Below, one piece after another: positions 14,120-25,710 of a DNA stretch of 41,368 nucleotides. The stretch lies in contig DCMF01000131.1 of assembly GCA_002321305.1 (NCBI GenBank), positions 1 to 41,368 of the forward strand, given 5' to 3'. A model generated the notes under the pieces. The model saw only the letters and a list, made by a program, of their open reading frames with translations, was not told the origin of the DNA and ran no database searches. The first letter of the stretch is position 1. The number at the start of each line of letters is the position of its first letter. Origin of the DNA: Verrucomicrobia bacterium UBA1629. Lineage in GTDB: Bacteria; Verrucomicrobiota; Kiritimatiellia; RFP12; UBA1067. The position numbers and the translations under genes were made by a program.

Positions 14120-16143
14120 CCCGCCGTCTGCGCGCGCTCCAGCGCCTCCAGCTCCGTCGCCGCCTCTTCCCAGTCGGCCGTGTAGCGGTCGATCTCGAAC
14201 TGGAGCGTCCGCACCTTCCGGTTCGCCTCGGCGAAGTCGGTCGTCGGCTTCGGGTTGAAGAGTTCGGCGGACGCCTCGTCGAGCGCCTTCTGCAGCTCGT
14301 CGATCTTCTGTTCCGCCGTCGCTACGCGCCTCTTCAGCTCGCGCAGCTTCGGCGCGACCTTCGCCCGCTCCGCCGCGCGCTGCTTCCGCACCTCCTTCTG
14401 CGAGAGCCGAGGCGCTTGGTCATTCGTCCGGCCAGGCGCCTGAACGCGCGAACCCCCAGTGGCGGATTCCGCCACTCGATTATTCGGCAATTCGACGATT
14501 CGATTATTCCTCTCCCGCTCCGCCTTCTTCTCGCAATAGTAGTCGTAGCCGCCCGGATACTGCCGGATGCCCTCGCGCGTGATCTCCAGGATGCTCGTCG
14601 CGACGGCCCGCACGAAGTCGATGTCGTGCGAGACGAGGAGGATCGTCCCCGCGTACTTCTGGAGCGCGTCCTGCAGCAGGCGGCGTCCGTCAAGGTCGAG
14701 GTGCGTCGTCGGCTCGTCGAGCAAGAGGAAGTTCGGCGCGGTGAGGAACAGCCGCAGGAACGCGAGGCGGATCTTCTCGCCGCCCGACAGGACGCCCGCC
14801 GGCTTCTCGACGTCGTTCTCGTCGAAGCCGAACGCGCCGAGCTGGTTGCGGAAGACCTTCTCCGGCCCGCCCCCGTGCGCGTCCCAGGCGTTCTTCGCGT
14901 TGCGGTAGACGGTGAGGTCGGGCGGGATCGTCTCGGCGAACTCCTGCGAGAGGTAGCCCGGCACGACGTTGTGCCCGAGGACGGCCTTGCCTTCCGTCGG
15001 CTGGCGCGTCCCGGCGATGATGCGCATCAGCGTCGTCTTGCCGAGGCCGTTGTAGCCGATCAGGGCGACCTTGTCGCCGCGCGTGATGTTGAACTCGAGT
15101 CCCGAGAAGACCTTCTTCACGCCGTCGTAGCTGAAGCCGAGGTTTCCGCAGCGGAACATCTCGATGCCGCTCGGCGGCGGCTCGGCAAGCCGCAGACGCC
15201 CGGAGTTCGTGTAGCGCTTCGGCAGCACGATCCGCGCCTCGTCGATCTTGTCGATGAGCTTCTGCCGCGACTGGGCCTGCGCGGCCTTCGTCGCCTGCGC
15301 GCGGAAGCGGTCGACGAACCGCTGCAGCTGCTCGCGGTGGTGGTCCTGGTTCTCCTTCGCGGCCTTCAGGTGCTCGTAGCGCACCTCGCGCTCGGTCAGG
15401 TACCAGTCGAGGTTCCCCTCGTAGCGCGTCGCCGTGCCCGCATCGACCTCGACGATGATGTTCGTCAGCGTCCGCAGGAGGTAGCGGTCGTGCGAGATCA
15501 GCATGAGCGTACCGTCGTACGCCTTCAGGAACTTCTGCAGCCAGTCGACGGCGGGCAGGTCGAGGTAGTTCGACGGCTCGTCGAGGAGCAGCAGGTCGGG
15601 CTTCGACGCGAGGACGCGCGAGAGCTCCGCGCGCATGCGCCACCCGCCGGAGAACGACCTGAACGGCTTCGCGAACTCCTCCGTCGTGAAGCCGAGCCCG
15701 CCAAGCGCGATCTTGACGCGCGTCTCGATGTCGTAGCCGCCGAGATGCTCGAACTTCGTCTGCAGCTCGCCGAGTTCGCGGAGGAGGGTTTGGGAAGTTT
15801 GGGAGGTTTGGGAGGTCTGGGCGAGCGCGTCTTCCAGCTCGTGGATGCGCGCCTCCATCTCGGAGAGGCCGGGGATGCCCCTGAGCGCGTAGTCCAGCAG
15901 CGTCTCCTCCGGCGTGTCCGGCGCGGGGTTCTGCCGCGTGAAGCCGATGCGCGGGTTCGACTCGATGACGAGTTCGCCCTTGTCCGTCGACATCTCGCCG
16001 AGGATGATCTTGAAGAGCGTCGACTTGCCCGAGCCGTTCGGGCCGACGACGCCGATGCGGTCGCCCTTGTTGACGCGAAACGTGACGTCCGTGAGGACGT
16101 CCTGATGTCCGTAATGGACGGAGATTCCCTTGAAGTCGAGCAT
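14107..16143 (-). CDS. ABC-F family ATPase (Uup/EttA/YheS-type ribosome-associated protein)
   Basis: This 678-residue soluble protein has two fused ABC domains and no membrane segment. Walker A motifs are GPNGSGKS (34-41) and GYNGLGKT (363-370). Signature motifs are SFSGGWRMR (164-171) and LSGGEKIRL (452-460). Walker B/DEP motifs are LLLLDEPSNYLDL and LLLDEPTTHLDLD. The interdomain linker (about 250-320) is the PtIM region. A C-terminal coiled coil covers about 583-672, as in Uup. ABC-F proteins act on the ribosomal E site in translation or resistance. Two in-frame tandem-repeat tracts are embedded: a TSQ-TSQ-TSQ run (about 110-119) in domain 1, and an octamer array in the linker before the coiled coil (about 546-556). 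Confidence 0.92.
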   Translation of the reverse strand: MLDFKGISVHYGHQDVLTDVTFRVNKGDRIGVVGPNGSGKSTLFKIILGEMSTDKGELVIESNPRIGFTRQNPAPDTPEETLLDYALRGIPGLSEMEARIHELEDALAQTSQTSQTSQTLLRELGELQTKFEHLGGYDIETRVKIALGGLGFTTEEFAKPFRSFSGGWRMRAELSRVLASKPDLLLLDEPSNYLDLPAVDWLQKFLKAYDGTLMLISHDRYLLRTLTNIIVEVDAGTATRYEGNLDWYLTEREVRYEHLKAAKENQDHHREQLQRFVDRFRAQATKAAQAQSRQKLIDKIDEARIVLPKRYTNSGRLRLAEPPPSGIEMFRCGNLGFSYDGVKKVFSGLEFNITRGDKVALIGYNGLGKTTLMRIIAGTRQPTEGKAVLGHNVVPGYLSQEFAETIPPDLTVYRNAKNAWDAHGGGPEKVFRNQLGAFGFDENDVEKPAGVLSGGEKIRLAFLRLFLTAPNFLLLDEPTTHLDLDGRRLLQDALQKYAGTILLVSHDIDFVRAVATSILEITREGIRQYPGGYDYYCEKKAERERNNRIVELPNNRVAESATGGSRVQAPGRTNDQAPRLSQKEVRKQRAAERAKVAPKLRELKRRVATAEQKIDELQKALDEASAELFNPKPTTDFAEANRKVRTLQFEIDRYTADWEEAATELEALERAQTAGCVS
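14477..14508. repeat. four degenerate octamers inside the ABC-F gene
   Basis: CGATTATT, CGGCAATT, CGACGATT and CGATTATT follow one another without gaps (32 bp). AT-rich in an otherwise GC-rich gene, they fall in the flexible linker between the second ABC domain and the C-terminal coiled coil. Confidence 0.6.
15788..15823. repeat. four nonamers inside the ABC-F gene (same unit as in ileS)
   Basis: GTTTGGGAA, GTTTGGGAG, GTTTGGGAG, GTCTGGGCG. On the coding strand they read as repeated Thr-Ser-Gln codons. The same 9-bp unit in the same reading frame occurs in ileS (20637-20665). Confidence 0.7.
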
Positions 16144-16155
16144 ACTGTCGTGTCC

Positions 16156-16809
16156 TTAGGCCGGCATGACGTGCCAGAGCAGGCAGAAGAAATGGCAGAT
16201 CGTTCCGGCCAGGACGAAGATATGCCAGACCATGTGCGCGTAGGGCAGGGACTTCCAGAGATAGAAGACGCAGCCGAGCGTGTAGAGAGCTCCGCCGAGG
16301 GCCAGCCACATCGTGCCGAGGCCCTGCAGCGCGTGCACGAGCGGCACGATGGCCAGGATCGCGACCCACCCCATCAGCACATACGCAAGCGTCGAGACGA
16401 TGCGGAACCGGCCGGTCGTCCAGACCTTGAAGAAGACGCCCGCCAGCGTCGCGCCCCACTCGATGCCGAAAATCGTCCACGCGAGCGCCGGATGCGTCGG
16501 GCGAAGGGTGACGAGGCAGAACGGCGTATAACTGCCCGCAATCAGGAAGTAGATGGAAATGTGGTCCAGCACGTGCAGAACGGCTTTCGCCGGACGGTAG
16601 GTGACGGCGTGGTAGGCCGAGGACGTCGCATAGAGGAGAATCATGCAGGCGCCGAAGATCGCGCCGCTCGTCACCTTCCACGGCACGGCGACACCGCTCT
16701 GGACGCCCTGCCACACCAGCAGCGCCAACATCGCCGCGCCCAGATGGGACCCGACCACGTGCGTGACCGTGTTGGCGATCTCCTCACCGCTCGTCTGCTC
16801 TCGCGCCAT
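16156..16809 (-). CDS. hemolysin III / PAQR-family membrane protein
   Basis: This 217-residue protein has seven predicted membrane spans. It begins EEIANTVTHVVGSHLGA, the typical HlyIII start. It carries the conserved metal-site pattern: SSAYHAV with HVLDHISIYFLIAGSYTP (about 63-95), and a C-terminal HMVWHIFVLAGTICHFF (about 191-207). The family is metal-dependent (PAQR/CREST-like); its bacterial role is poorly known and hemolysis is often not its real function. It sits between lysA (33-nt gap) and the ABC-F gene (12-nt gap) in the ileS operon. Confidence 0.9.
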   Translation of the reverse strand: MAREQTSGEEIANTVTHVVGSHLGAAMLALLVWQGVQSGVAVPWKVTSGAIFGACMILLYATSSAYHAVTYRPAKAVLHVLDHISIYFLIAGSYTPFCLVTLRPTHPALAWTIFGIEWGATLAGVFFKVWTTGRFRIVSTLAYVLMGWVAILAIVPLVHALQGLGTMWLALGGALYTLGCVFYLWKSLPYAHMVWHIFVLAGTICHFFCLLWHVMPA

Positions 16810-16842
16810 ACGTCCGCCCTCCGTCTTTGCGCGCCCCGGCCG

Positions 16843-18126
16843 TCAGCCGCCGAAGTCCAGCGTCGCAAAGTAGTCGTCCAGCGTCTCGGCGCGGCGGATC
16901 TCGCGCACCGAGCCGTCCTCCTCCAGCAGCAGTTCCGCCGAGCGCAGCTTGCCGTTGTACTGGAAGCCCATCGCGTGCCCGTGCGCGCCCGCGTCGCAGA
17001 TGACCACGAGGTCGCCGCGCGCCAGGACCGGCAGCACGCGCTGGATCGCGAACTTGTCGTTGTTCTCGCACAGGGAGCCCGTCACGTCGTAGACCGTCGT
17101 GTCGCCCGAACTCTCCTTGCCGGGCACGACGATCTCGTGGTACGCGCCGTAGAGCGCGGGCCGCATCAGGTTCGACATGCAGGCGTCAAGCCCCGCGTAC
17201 ATGCGGTACGTGTTCTTGATGTGGCGCACGCGCGCGACGAGGTAGCCGTACGGCCCGGTGATGCAGCGGCCGCACTCCATGTAGAGCTTCAGCGGCTTCA
17301 GGCCGCGCCCCTCGACGGTCGCCTTGTAGGCGGCCCGGATGCCGTCGCTCACGCGGTCGAGATCCATCGCCCGCTGGTCGGGCCGGTAGGGGATGCCGAT
17401 GCCGCCGCCGATGTTGACGAACTCGAAGTCGATGCCGAGCTGCTGCGTGAGGTCGGCCACGAGGTCGAAGAGCATCTTCGCCGTGTCGACGATGTAGTCG
17501 GGGTCGAGCTCATTCGACGCGACCATCGTGTGGAGGCCGAAGCGCGTGACGCCGTACGCCTTCAGCTTGCGGTAGCCCTCGAACAGCTGCTCGCGCGTGA
17601 AGCCGTACTTCGCCTCCTCCGGCTTGCCGATGATGGCGTTGCCACCCTTCAGCGGACCCGGATTGTAGCGGCAGCAGAAGACGCGCCGGTCGGCCTCGTC
17701 GGCGATCCGCGCCGTGAACGCGGGCACGACGTCCGCGAAGTAGTCGATGTGCGCGAGGTCGTCGAAGTTGACGATCGCCCCCAGGTCCCACGCCTTCTGG
17801 AACTCGTCCGCCGGCGTGTCGTTCGACGTGAACATGATCTTCTCGCCGACGTTGCCGACCTTCTCGGCGAGGACAAGCTCGGCGAGCGACGAGCAGTCGC
17901 TGCCGAAGTCAAACGCCTGCAGCAGCTTCATGAGGTGCGGGTTCGGCGTGGCCTTGACCGCGAAGTACTCGCGGAAGCCCCGGTTCCACGCAAACGCCTT
18001 CTTCAGGCGCTTCGCGTTCGCGCGAATCGCCTTCGCGTCGTAGATGTGGAACGGCGTCGGCCACTGCGCCGCGATCTCCTCCAGTTTCGCCTTGTCAAAC
18101 GGAAGCGTTCTCATGGATTTCTTCAT
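16843..18126 (-). CDS. lysA: diaminopimelate decarboxylase (PLP)
   Basis: This 427-residue fold-type III PLP enzyme converts meso-diaminopimelate to L-lysine and CO2, the last step of lysine synthesis. The Schiff-base lysine is K58 in YFAVKATPNP. The phosphate-binding glycine loop is NIGGGIGIPY (238-247). The substrate/PLP region MECGR (283-287) replaces the usual EPGR, and the C-terminal active-site segments are GSLCENND and CDAGAHGHAMGF. These variants are typical of one LysA clade (from memory) and do not suggest inactivity. The ATG at 18126 abuts the ileS stop with no gap; an internal ATG (18114) is an alternative start. Confidence 0.9.
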   Translation of the reverse strand: MKKSMRTLPFDKAKLEEIAAQWPTPFHIYDAKAIRANAKRLKKAFAWNRGFREYFAVKATPNPHLMKLLQAFDFGSDCSSLAELVLAEKVGNVGEKIMFTSNDTPADEFQKAWDLGAIVNFDDLAHIDYFADVVPAFTARIADEADRRVFCCRYNPGPLKGGNAIIGKPEEAKYGFTREQLFEGYRKLKAYGVTRFGLHTMVASNELDPDYIVDTAKMLFDLVADLTQQLGIDFEFVNIGGGIGIPYRPDQRAMDLDRVSDGIRAAYKATVEGRGLKPLKLYMECGRCITGPYGYLVARVRHIKNTYRMYAGLDACMSNLMRPALYGAYHEIVVPGKESSGDTTVYDVTGSLCENNDKFAIQRVLPVLARGDLVVICDAGAHGHAMGFQYNGKLRSAELLLEEDGSVREIRRAETLDDYFATLDFGG

Positions 18127-21405
<3,279 letters not shown>

Positions 21406-21447
21406 CTTTTAGAACCTTCTGTTGAACATTTTTGATAAAGTCTGCGT

Positions 21448-21456
21448 ATTATACCA
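21448..21456 (-). promoter_or_regulatory. ileS: extended -10 promoter of the ileS operon
   Basis: Minus-strand TTTTGG-TATAAT, hexamer at 21448-21453. No good -35. The predicted leader is about 36 nt and contains AGAAGG ahead of the ileS ATG. The preceding T-run follows the rnr-like gene's hairpin. Confidence 0.6.
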
Positions 21457-21465
21457 AAACTGCGA

Positions 21466-21481
21466 CCGCCGCAGACGGCGG
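21466..21481 (-). terminator. hairpin after the RNB exoribonuclease gene
   Basis: CCGCCG (21466-21471) and CGGCGG (21476-21481) form a 6-bp GC stem with a 4-nt loop. On the minus strand a TTTT run follows 6 nt later and merges into the ileS promoter. It lies 12 nt past the stop of the upstream gene. Confidence 0.45.
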
Positions 21482-21492
21482 CGTCCAGGGGG

Positions 21493-23109
21493 TCAGGAAC
21501 GGCGACGCCCCCTGCCGCCCGGCTTCCGCGCCGCCGTTTCGCTCGGCACGAAGTCGAGCTTGCGCTCCCGGAAGTCGACGCGCGCGACGTGCACCTTCAG
21601 CCGGTCGCCCACGTGCCAGGACTTCCCGCCCGGCGCCGAGAGCGACTGGTCGGACTCGTTGAACTTCACGTACTGGCGCGCGAGCAGCGAGATGTGGACG
21701 AGCCCCGACGCGGCGATCTCCGGAATCTCGACGAAGACCCCGTAGGGCGTGCACTTCGAGATCACCGCGTCGTAGTCGCGCACCTGCCGCGAATCGAGCT
21801 CGGCCTCCAGCAGGCGGAACTTCTTGATCTCCAGGAGCGAACGCTCGGCCTCCGTCGCGATCTCCTCGCGCTCGGTCGTGTGCGCGGCCCAGGTCGCGAG
21901 CAGCTTCGGCGAGACCTTCGCGTTCTTCTTCTCGATGTACGCCGCGAGCTGGCGGTGGAGCGTCAGGTCGGGATAGCGGCGGATCGGCGAGGTGAAGTGC
22001 GCATAGTACTTCTTCGCGAGACCGAAGTGCCCGATGGCGCGCGAGTCGTAGACCGCCTTCTTCATCGACCGCAGCACCATCACCGCGATCGTCGGGTAGA
22101 GCGGGTTCCTCTTGATCGCCTTCAGGAACTGCGCGAAGACCTTCGGGTTCTCGATGTTGCCCATCTTCACGCCGAGCCCGCGCAGCTCCGCGCGCAGCGT
22201 CAGCAGCTTCTCCGGGTCCGGCAACTCGTGCAGGCGCGCGAGGATCCTGACGCCGTTCGCCCAGAGCTCCTTCGCGACCGCCTCGTTCGCCGCGACCATG
22301 CACTCCTCGATCATCTGGTGCGAGGCGTCGTAGGGGCGCGTGACGAGGCCCGTCATCTCGCCGTCCGCGTCCAGCAGCACCTCCGCCTCCGGAACCTCCA
22401 GGTCGAGCGCGCCGGCGGCGAACCGCTTCGCGCGCAGCTGCTGCGCGAGGTCGCTGATCGCCCGGATCGTCTGCACGCACGTGCGCGGCGAGACGGACAG
22501 CGTCTCAGGCAGAAGCACCTTGCCGCCGCCCTTCGCGGCGAGGATGTCCATCACCTCCTCGTAGGCGAAGCGCGCCTGCGAGCGGATGACCGACTTCGCG
22601 AAGCGGCGGGCGACCATCTCGCCCGACTTGTCGAACGTCATGAAGACCGAGAACGCAAGGCGGTCCTCGTCCGGCACGAGCGAGCAGACTCCGTTGCAGA
22701 GCTCCTCCGGCAGCATCGGCACGACCCGGTCGCAGAGGTAGACGCTCGTCGAGCGCCGGTACGCCTCGCGGTCGAGCGCAGAGCCGGGCCGCACGTAGTG
22801 CGAGACGTCGGCGATGTGGACGCCGAGGACGCGGTTGCCCTTGCGGTCGGTCTCCAGCGAGAGCGCGTCGTCGTAGTCGCGCGCCGTCACCGGGTCGCAG
22901 GTGAAGATGAACTTCTTGCGCAGGTCGAGCCGCCCCGACTTCGCGACGTCGAACGTCGAGAGCGTGCGCGCGACCTTCTTCGCCTCGTCCAGCACGGCGG
23001 CCGGGAAGGCCGTCGGCAGCCTGTAGAACTTCATCACCGCCGCCGTGTCTTCTCGCGGCGTCTTTCCAGGCTTCGGAAACCTGATCTCGTTCGCTTCGTT
23101 CGCTTTCAT
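21493..23109 (-). CDS. RNB-family exoribonuclease (RNase II/R type), short form
   Basis: This 538-residue 3'-to-5' hydrolytic exoribonuclease has an RNB catalytic core starting at about residue 60 with the metal-binding cluster CDPVTARDYDDAL (D72, D78, D80, D81). HIADVSHYVRPGSALD and VPMLPEELCNGVCSLVPDEDRLA follow. A C-terminal S1 domain is visible at about 450-530 (YDAVISKCTPYGVFVEI, SGLVHISLLARQYV). RNase R (about 750-850 aa) has an HTH and two cold-shock domains before RNB; these are absent here and the preceding DNA encodes another gene. Start at ATG 23109 with GAGG 6 nt upstream; a TTG one codon earlier is less likely. Confidence 0.88.
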   Translation of the reverse strand: MKANEANEIRFPKPGKTPREDTAAVMKFYRLPTAFPAAVLDEAKKVARTLSTFDVAKSGRLDLRKKFIFTCDPVTARDYDDALSLETDRKGNRVLGVHIADVSHYVRPGSALDREAYRRSTSVYLCDRVVPMLPEELCNGVCSLVPDEDRLAFSVFMTFDKSGEMVARRFAKSVIRSQARFAYEEVMDILAAKGGGKVLLPETLSVSPRTCVQTIRAISDLAQQLRAKRFAAGALDLEVPEAEVLLDADGEMTGLVTRPYDASHQMIEECMVAANEAVAKELWANGVRILARLHELPDPEKLLTLRAELRGLGVKMGNIENPKVFAQFLKAIKRNPLYPTIAVMVLRSMKKAVYDSRAIGHFGLAKKYYAHFTSPIRRYPDLTLHRQLAAYIEKKNAKVSPKLLATWAAHTTEREEIATEAERSLLEIKKFRLLEAELDSRQVRDYDAVISKCTPYGVFVEIPEIAASGLVHISLLARQYVKFNESDQSLSAPGGKSWHVGDRLKVHVARVDFRERKLDFVPSETAARKPGGRGRRRS

Positions 23110-23133
23110 CAAAACCTCACGTGCTGATTTTCG

Positions 23134-24303
23134 TCACCGCCGCTTGGCGGGGATGGACTCGCGGTAGAGCTGGTACGCCTGGGCGATCTTCGGCTTGCCC
23201 TGCCTGCGCAGGGCGCGGACGAGGCCGTCCAGCGCGTCGAACGAGGCCGGGCTCGCCGCGACGGCGCGCGAGTAGATCTCCGCCGCGCGGGCGTGCTGCC
23301 CCAGCTTCGCGGCGAGCGCACCCGCCGTCAGGAACGTCGAGACCTTGCTCGGCTGCAGCGCGCACGCGAGCTGGTAGGCGTCCATCGCCCGGCCCTGCGG
23401 ATTCGCCTCGCCGCCCCGCTTCTTCGACGGCGCCGTCTTCTGCCAGCACTTCGCGAGCCCCAACGCCGCCGGGGCGGAGAGCGGATCGGCCTTCAGCGCC
23501 GCCTCGTACTCCTTGCGGGCGGTGTCGTTCCGGCCCTTCTTCTCGGCGGCGACGGCGCGCGCGATCGCGGCGGCCGACGCCGCGCTGTCGCGCGAAGCCG
23601 CGCCCGGACGGCTCGCGGCCTCGGAGGCGATCTTCTTCTGCAGCTCCGGGATGAACGAGCGCTGCACCTTCTGCACGCGCGGCGTCGCGTCCGCCTCCAG
23701 CCGCACGAAGACCTGGAACTGCTCCAGCGCCGCCTCGTAGTAGCTGAAGGCGTCGCGGTAGAGGAGGCCGAGGTGATAGCGGGCCGCCGCGTCCTTGAAG
23801 TTCAGGCGCAGGGCGCGCAGGAAGGCGAGGCGCGCGAGGTGGCTGTTCTCGCACGCCATCTCGACGACGCCGAGACCCGCCCACGCCTGCGCACGCAGCT
23901 CCGGCGACAGGCGCGCGTCGTTCGCGAGCGCCTGAAAGCCCTGCGCGGCCGACTCGTAGTCCTTCGCGTGCCACGCGACCTGCGCGGCGAACATCCTCAC
24001 GTCCACGTCGTCCGACAGCTGCGCCGCGCGCGCGACGAGGCTCTTCGCCGCCGCGAGCTCGCCGAGGTCGAGCTTCGTGCGCGCGAGGAGGAGGATCGCG
24101 TCCACGCGGTCAGGCGCGCACGCGAGGCTCTTCTCGAAGAGCTTCGCGGCCTTGTCGAGGTTGCGCACCGCGTAGGCTTCGCGCCCCTCCGCCAGCTCCT
24201 TCAGGCCGTCCTTCGGCCCGCAGCCGGCGACGGCGGCGAGCGCGAGCGCCAGCACGGCGCGCGGCGCGGCCTTACGCGCGGATGAGAGCGAGATACTCGT
24301 CAC
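23134..24303 (-). CDS. TPR-repeat lipoprotein
   Basis: Start chosen at GTG 24303: GGAGG lies 6 nt upstream inside the end of the phosphohexomutase gene. The resulting N-terminus is a lipoprotein signal (basic residues, hydrophobic AVLALALAAVAGC, lipobox AVAGC at about 22-26). The mature part is all-helical with repeated TPR-like units (LDKAAKLFEKSLACAPDRVDA; AARYHLGLLYRDAF; ARKEYEAALKADPLSAPAAL; HARAAEIYSRAVAASPASFDA). The 389-residue protein is probably an envelope-anchored scaffold; partners are unknown. It overlaps the upstream gene by 32 nt and is followed by the RNB gene after 24 nt. Confidence 0.8.
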   Translation of the reverse strand: MTSISLSSARKAAPRAVLALALAAVAGCGPKDGLKELAEGREAYAVRNLDKAAKLFEKSLACAPDRVDAILLLARTKLDLGELAAAKSLVARAAQLSDDVDVRMFAAQVAWHAKDYESAAQGFQALANDARLSPELRAQAWAGLGVVEMACENSHLARLAFLRALRLNFKDAAARYHLGLLYRDAFSYYEAALEQFQVFVRLEADATPRVQKVQRSFIPELQKKIASEAASRPGAASRDSAASAAAIARAVAAEKKGRNDTARKEYEAALKADPLSAPAALGLAKCWQKTAPSKKRGGEANPQGRAMDAYQLACALQPSKVSTFLTAGALAAKLGQHARAAEIYSRAVAASPASFDALDGLVRALRRQGKPKIAQAYQLYRESIPAKRR

Positions 24304-25627
24304 GCTTCGCCTCCATGATCTCCTGCGTCTTGCCCTCGAGGTTGAGGCGGACGAGCGGTTCGGTGTTGGACATGCGCACGTTCGCCCAGTAGCCCTCCGT
24401 CTCCCAGGCGTCGACCGACACGCCGTCCAGCTCGAAGACCTTCGCCTGCGCGGCATACGTCGCCTTGACCTTCGCGAGGATCTCCGCCGGCGGCGTCACC
24501 GTCTTCGTGTTGATCTCGCCGGACTGCGCGTACTTGCGGAGCGGACGGATCAGCTCCGAGAGCGGCCTGTCGCCCGCCGAGACGATGTTCGCGAGCGCAT
24601 ACGTCGCCATCGCGCTCGACTCGGCCGTCGAGTTCGCCTTGAAGTAGTAGTGGCCCGACAGCTCGCCCGCGAAAATCGCGTCGTTCGCGCGCATCTGCTC
24701 CTTGATGAAGGAGTGGCCGACGCGGCTCATCATCGGCTTGCCGCCCGCCGCGCGGATGACCTCCTCGCAGACCTTCGACGAACGCAGGTCGTAGAAGCAG
24801 ACGGCGCCGGGGTTCGACGCGAGCAGATCCTGCGAGATGAGCGCGGTGATGAAGTCCATCGGGATGATCTCGCCCTTCTCGTCAAGGAAGCCCGCGCGGT
24901 CGGCGTCACCGTCGTAGGCGACGCCGAAGGCGTACTTGCCGGGGTTCGCCTTGATGAGCGCCTGCAGATCCTTGAGCGTCTCGTGGTGCAGCGGGTTCGC
25001 GTCATGGTTCGGGAAGTCGCCGTCGAATTCGCCGTAGAGCGCATCGTAGGTGAGCGGCGAGTCCCTGAACGCGACGGACTCGGCGATGCCCATGCCGTTG
25101 GCGAAGTCGAGCGCGAGGTGCAGGGGACGCTTCAGGTGGGCGAACGCCTTCACGTGCGCGGCGTAGGCGGCGGACACGTCGACCTTCGAGATCTCGCCGA
25201 CGCCCGTCGGCGGATCGTCGACGGAAATCCCGGCGGCGAGCCGCTCGATGTCCTTGATGCCCGTGGCGCCGGAGATCGGCACGGCGTTCGCCTTGCAGAG
25301 CTTGCAGCCGTTCCACTCCTTCGTGTTGTGCGAGGCGGTGATCATCACCGAGCCGTCCGCCTTCAGCGAGGCGTTGGCGAAATAGCTCATCGGCGTCGAG
25401 GCGAGGCCGATGTCGAGGACGTCGACGCCCTCGTCGACGAGGCCCTTGGCGAACGCGGCGAAGAGCGCGTCCGACGACTTGCGGCAGTCGCGCGCGACGA
25501 CGACCTTGGCGTTCTTTCCGGGAAAGCCGCAGAACTGCGCGTAGGCGCGCGCGATCCTGTAGAAGTCGTCCTGAACGAGGTCCTGGCCGTAGATGCCGCG
25601 AATGTCGTATGCTTTGAAGATGCTCAT
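24272..25627 (-). CDS. phosphomannomutase / phosphoglucomutase
   Basis: This 451-residue alpha-D-phosphohexomutase interconverts hexose 6- and 1-phosphates, feeding nucleotide-sugar synthesis (GDP-mannose or UDP-glucose). Four family landmarks are intact: phosphoserine S99 in TASHN, the Mg loop DGDADR (239-244), sugar-binding GELSGHYYF (321-329), and the phosphate-binding SNTEPLVRLN near the C-terminus. TAAGGAAAG precedes the ATG. It follows purL after 83 nt and overlaps the TPR lipoprotein. In this setting it probably supplies precursors for the surface glycan genes elsewhere in the window (inference). Confidence 0.92.
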   Translation of the reverse strand: MSIFKAYDIRGIYGQDLVQDDFYRIARAYAQFCGFPGKNAKVVVARDCRKSSDALFAAFAKGLVDEGVDVLDIGLASTPMSYFANASLKADGSVMITASHNTKEWNGCKLCKANAVPISGATGIKDIERLAAGISVDDPPTGVGEISKVDVSAAYAAHVKAFAHLKRPLHLALDFANGMGIAESVAFRDSPLTYDALYGEFDGDFPNHDANPLHHETLKDLQALIKANPGKYAFGVAYDGDADRAGFLDEKGEIIPMDFITALISQDLLASNPGAVCFYDLRSSKVCEEVIRAAGGKPMMSRVGHSFIKEQMRANDAIFAGELSGHYYFKANSTAESSAMATYALANIVSAGDRPLSELIRPLRKYAQSGEINTKTVTPPAEILAKVKATYAAQAKVFELDGVSVDAWETEGYWANVRMSNTEPLVRLNLEGKTQEIMEAKRDEYLALIRA

Positions 25628-25692
25628 GTTTTTCTTTCCTTAGAGGTGAAGTCTGTTGTTGTCTGTCGTAATGTCTGTTGAATTTCGGTCTT

Positions 25693-25709
25693 GCCCGCCG
25701 GTCGCGGGC
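25693..25709 (-). terminator. hairpin directly after purL
   Basis: GCCCGC (25693-25698), a 5-nt loop, GCGGGC (25704-25709) starts 2 nt after the purL stop. No T-tract follows, so it may only attenuate or protect the 3' end. The rest of the 83-nt gap holds three copies of GTCTGT (25651, 25661, 25673) and the ribosome-binding site of the next gene; no clear promoter is seen. Confidence 0.4.
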
Positions 25710-25710
25710 G

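Noticed and set aside
17273..17290. LysA motif ECGR in place of EPGR as a possible inactivating change
   Set aside because: The surrounding residues (MECGRCITGPYGYL, GAHGHAMGF) match a recognisable LysA clade, so the substitution is probably normal there.
23304..24456. Longer start for the TPR lipoprotein
   Set aside because: The extra N-terminal 51 codons are an Arg/Ser-rich shadow of the phosphohexomutase gene. GTG 24303 has GGAGG at the right distance and yields a proper lipoprotein signal.
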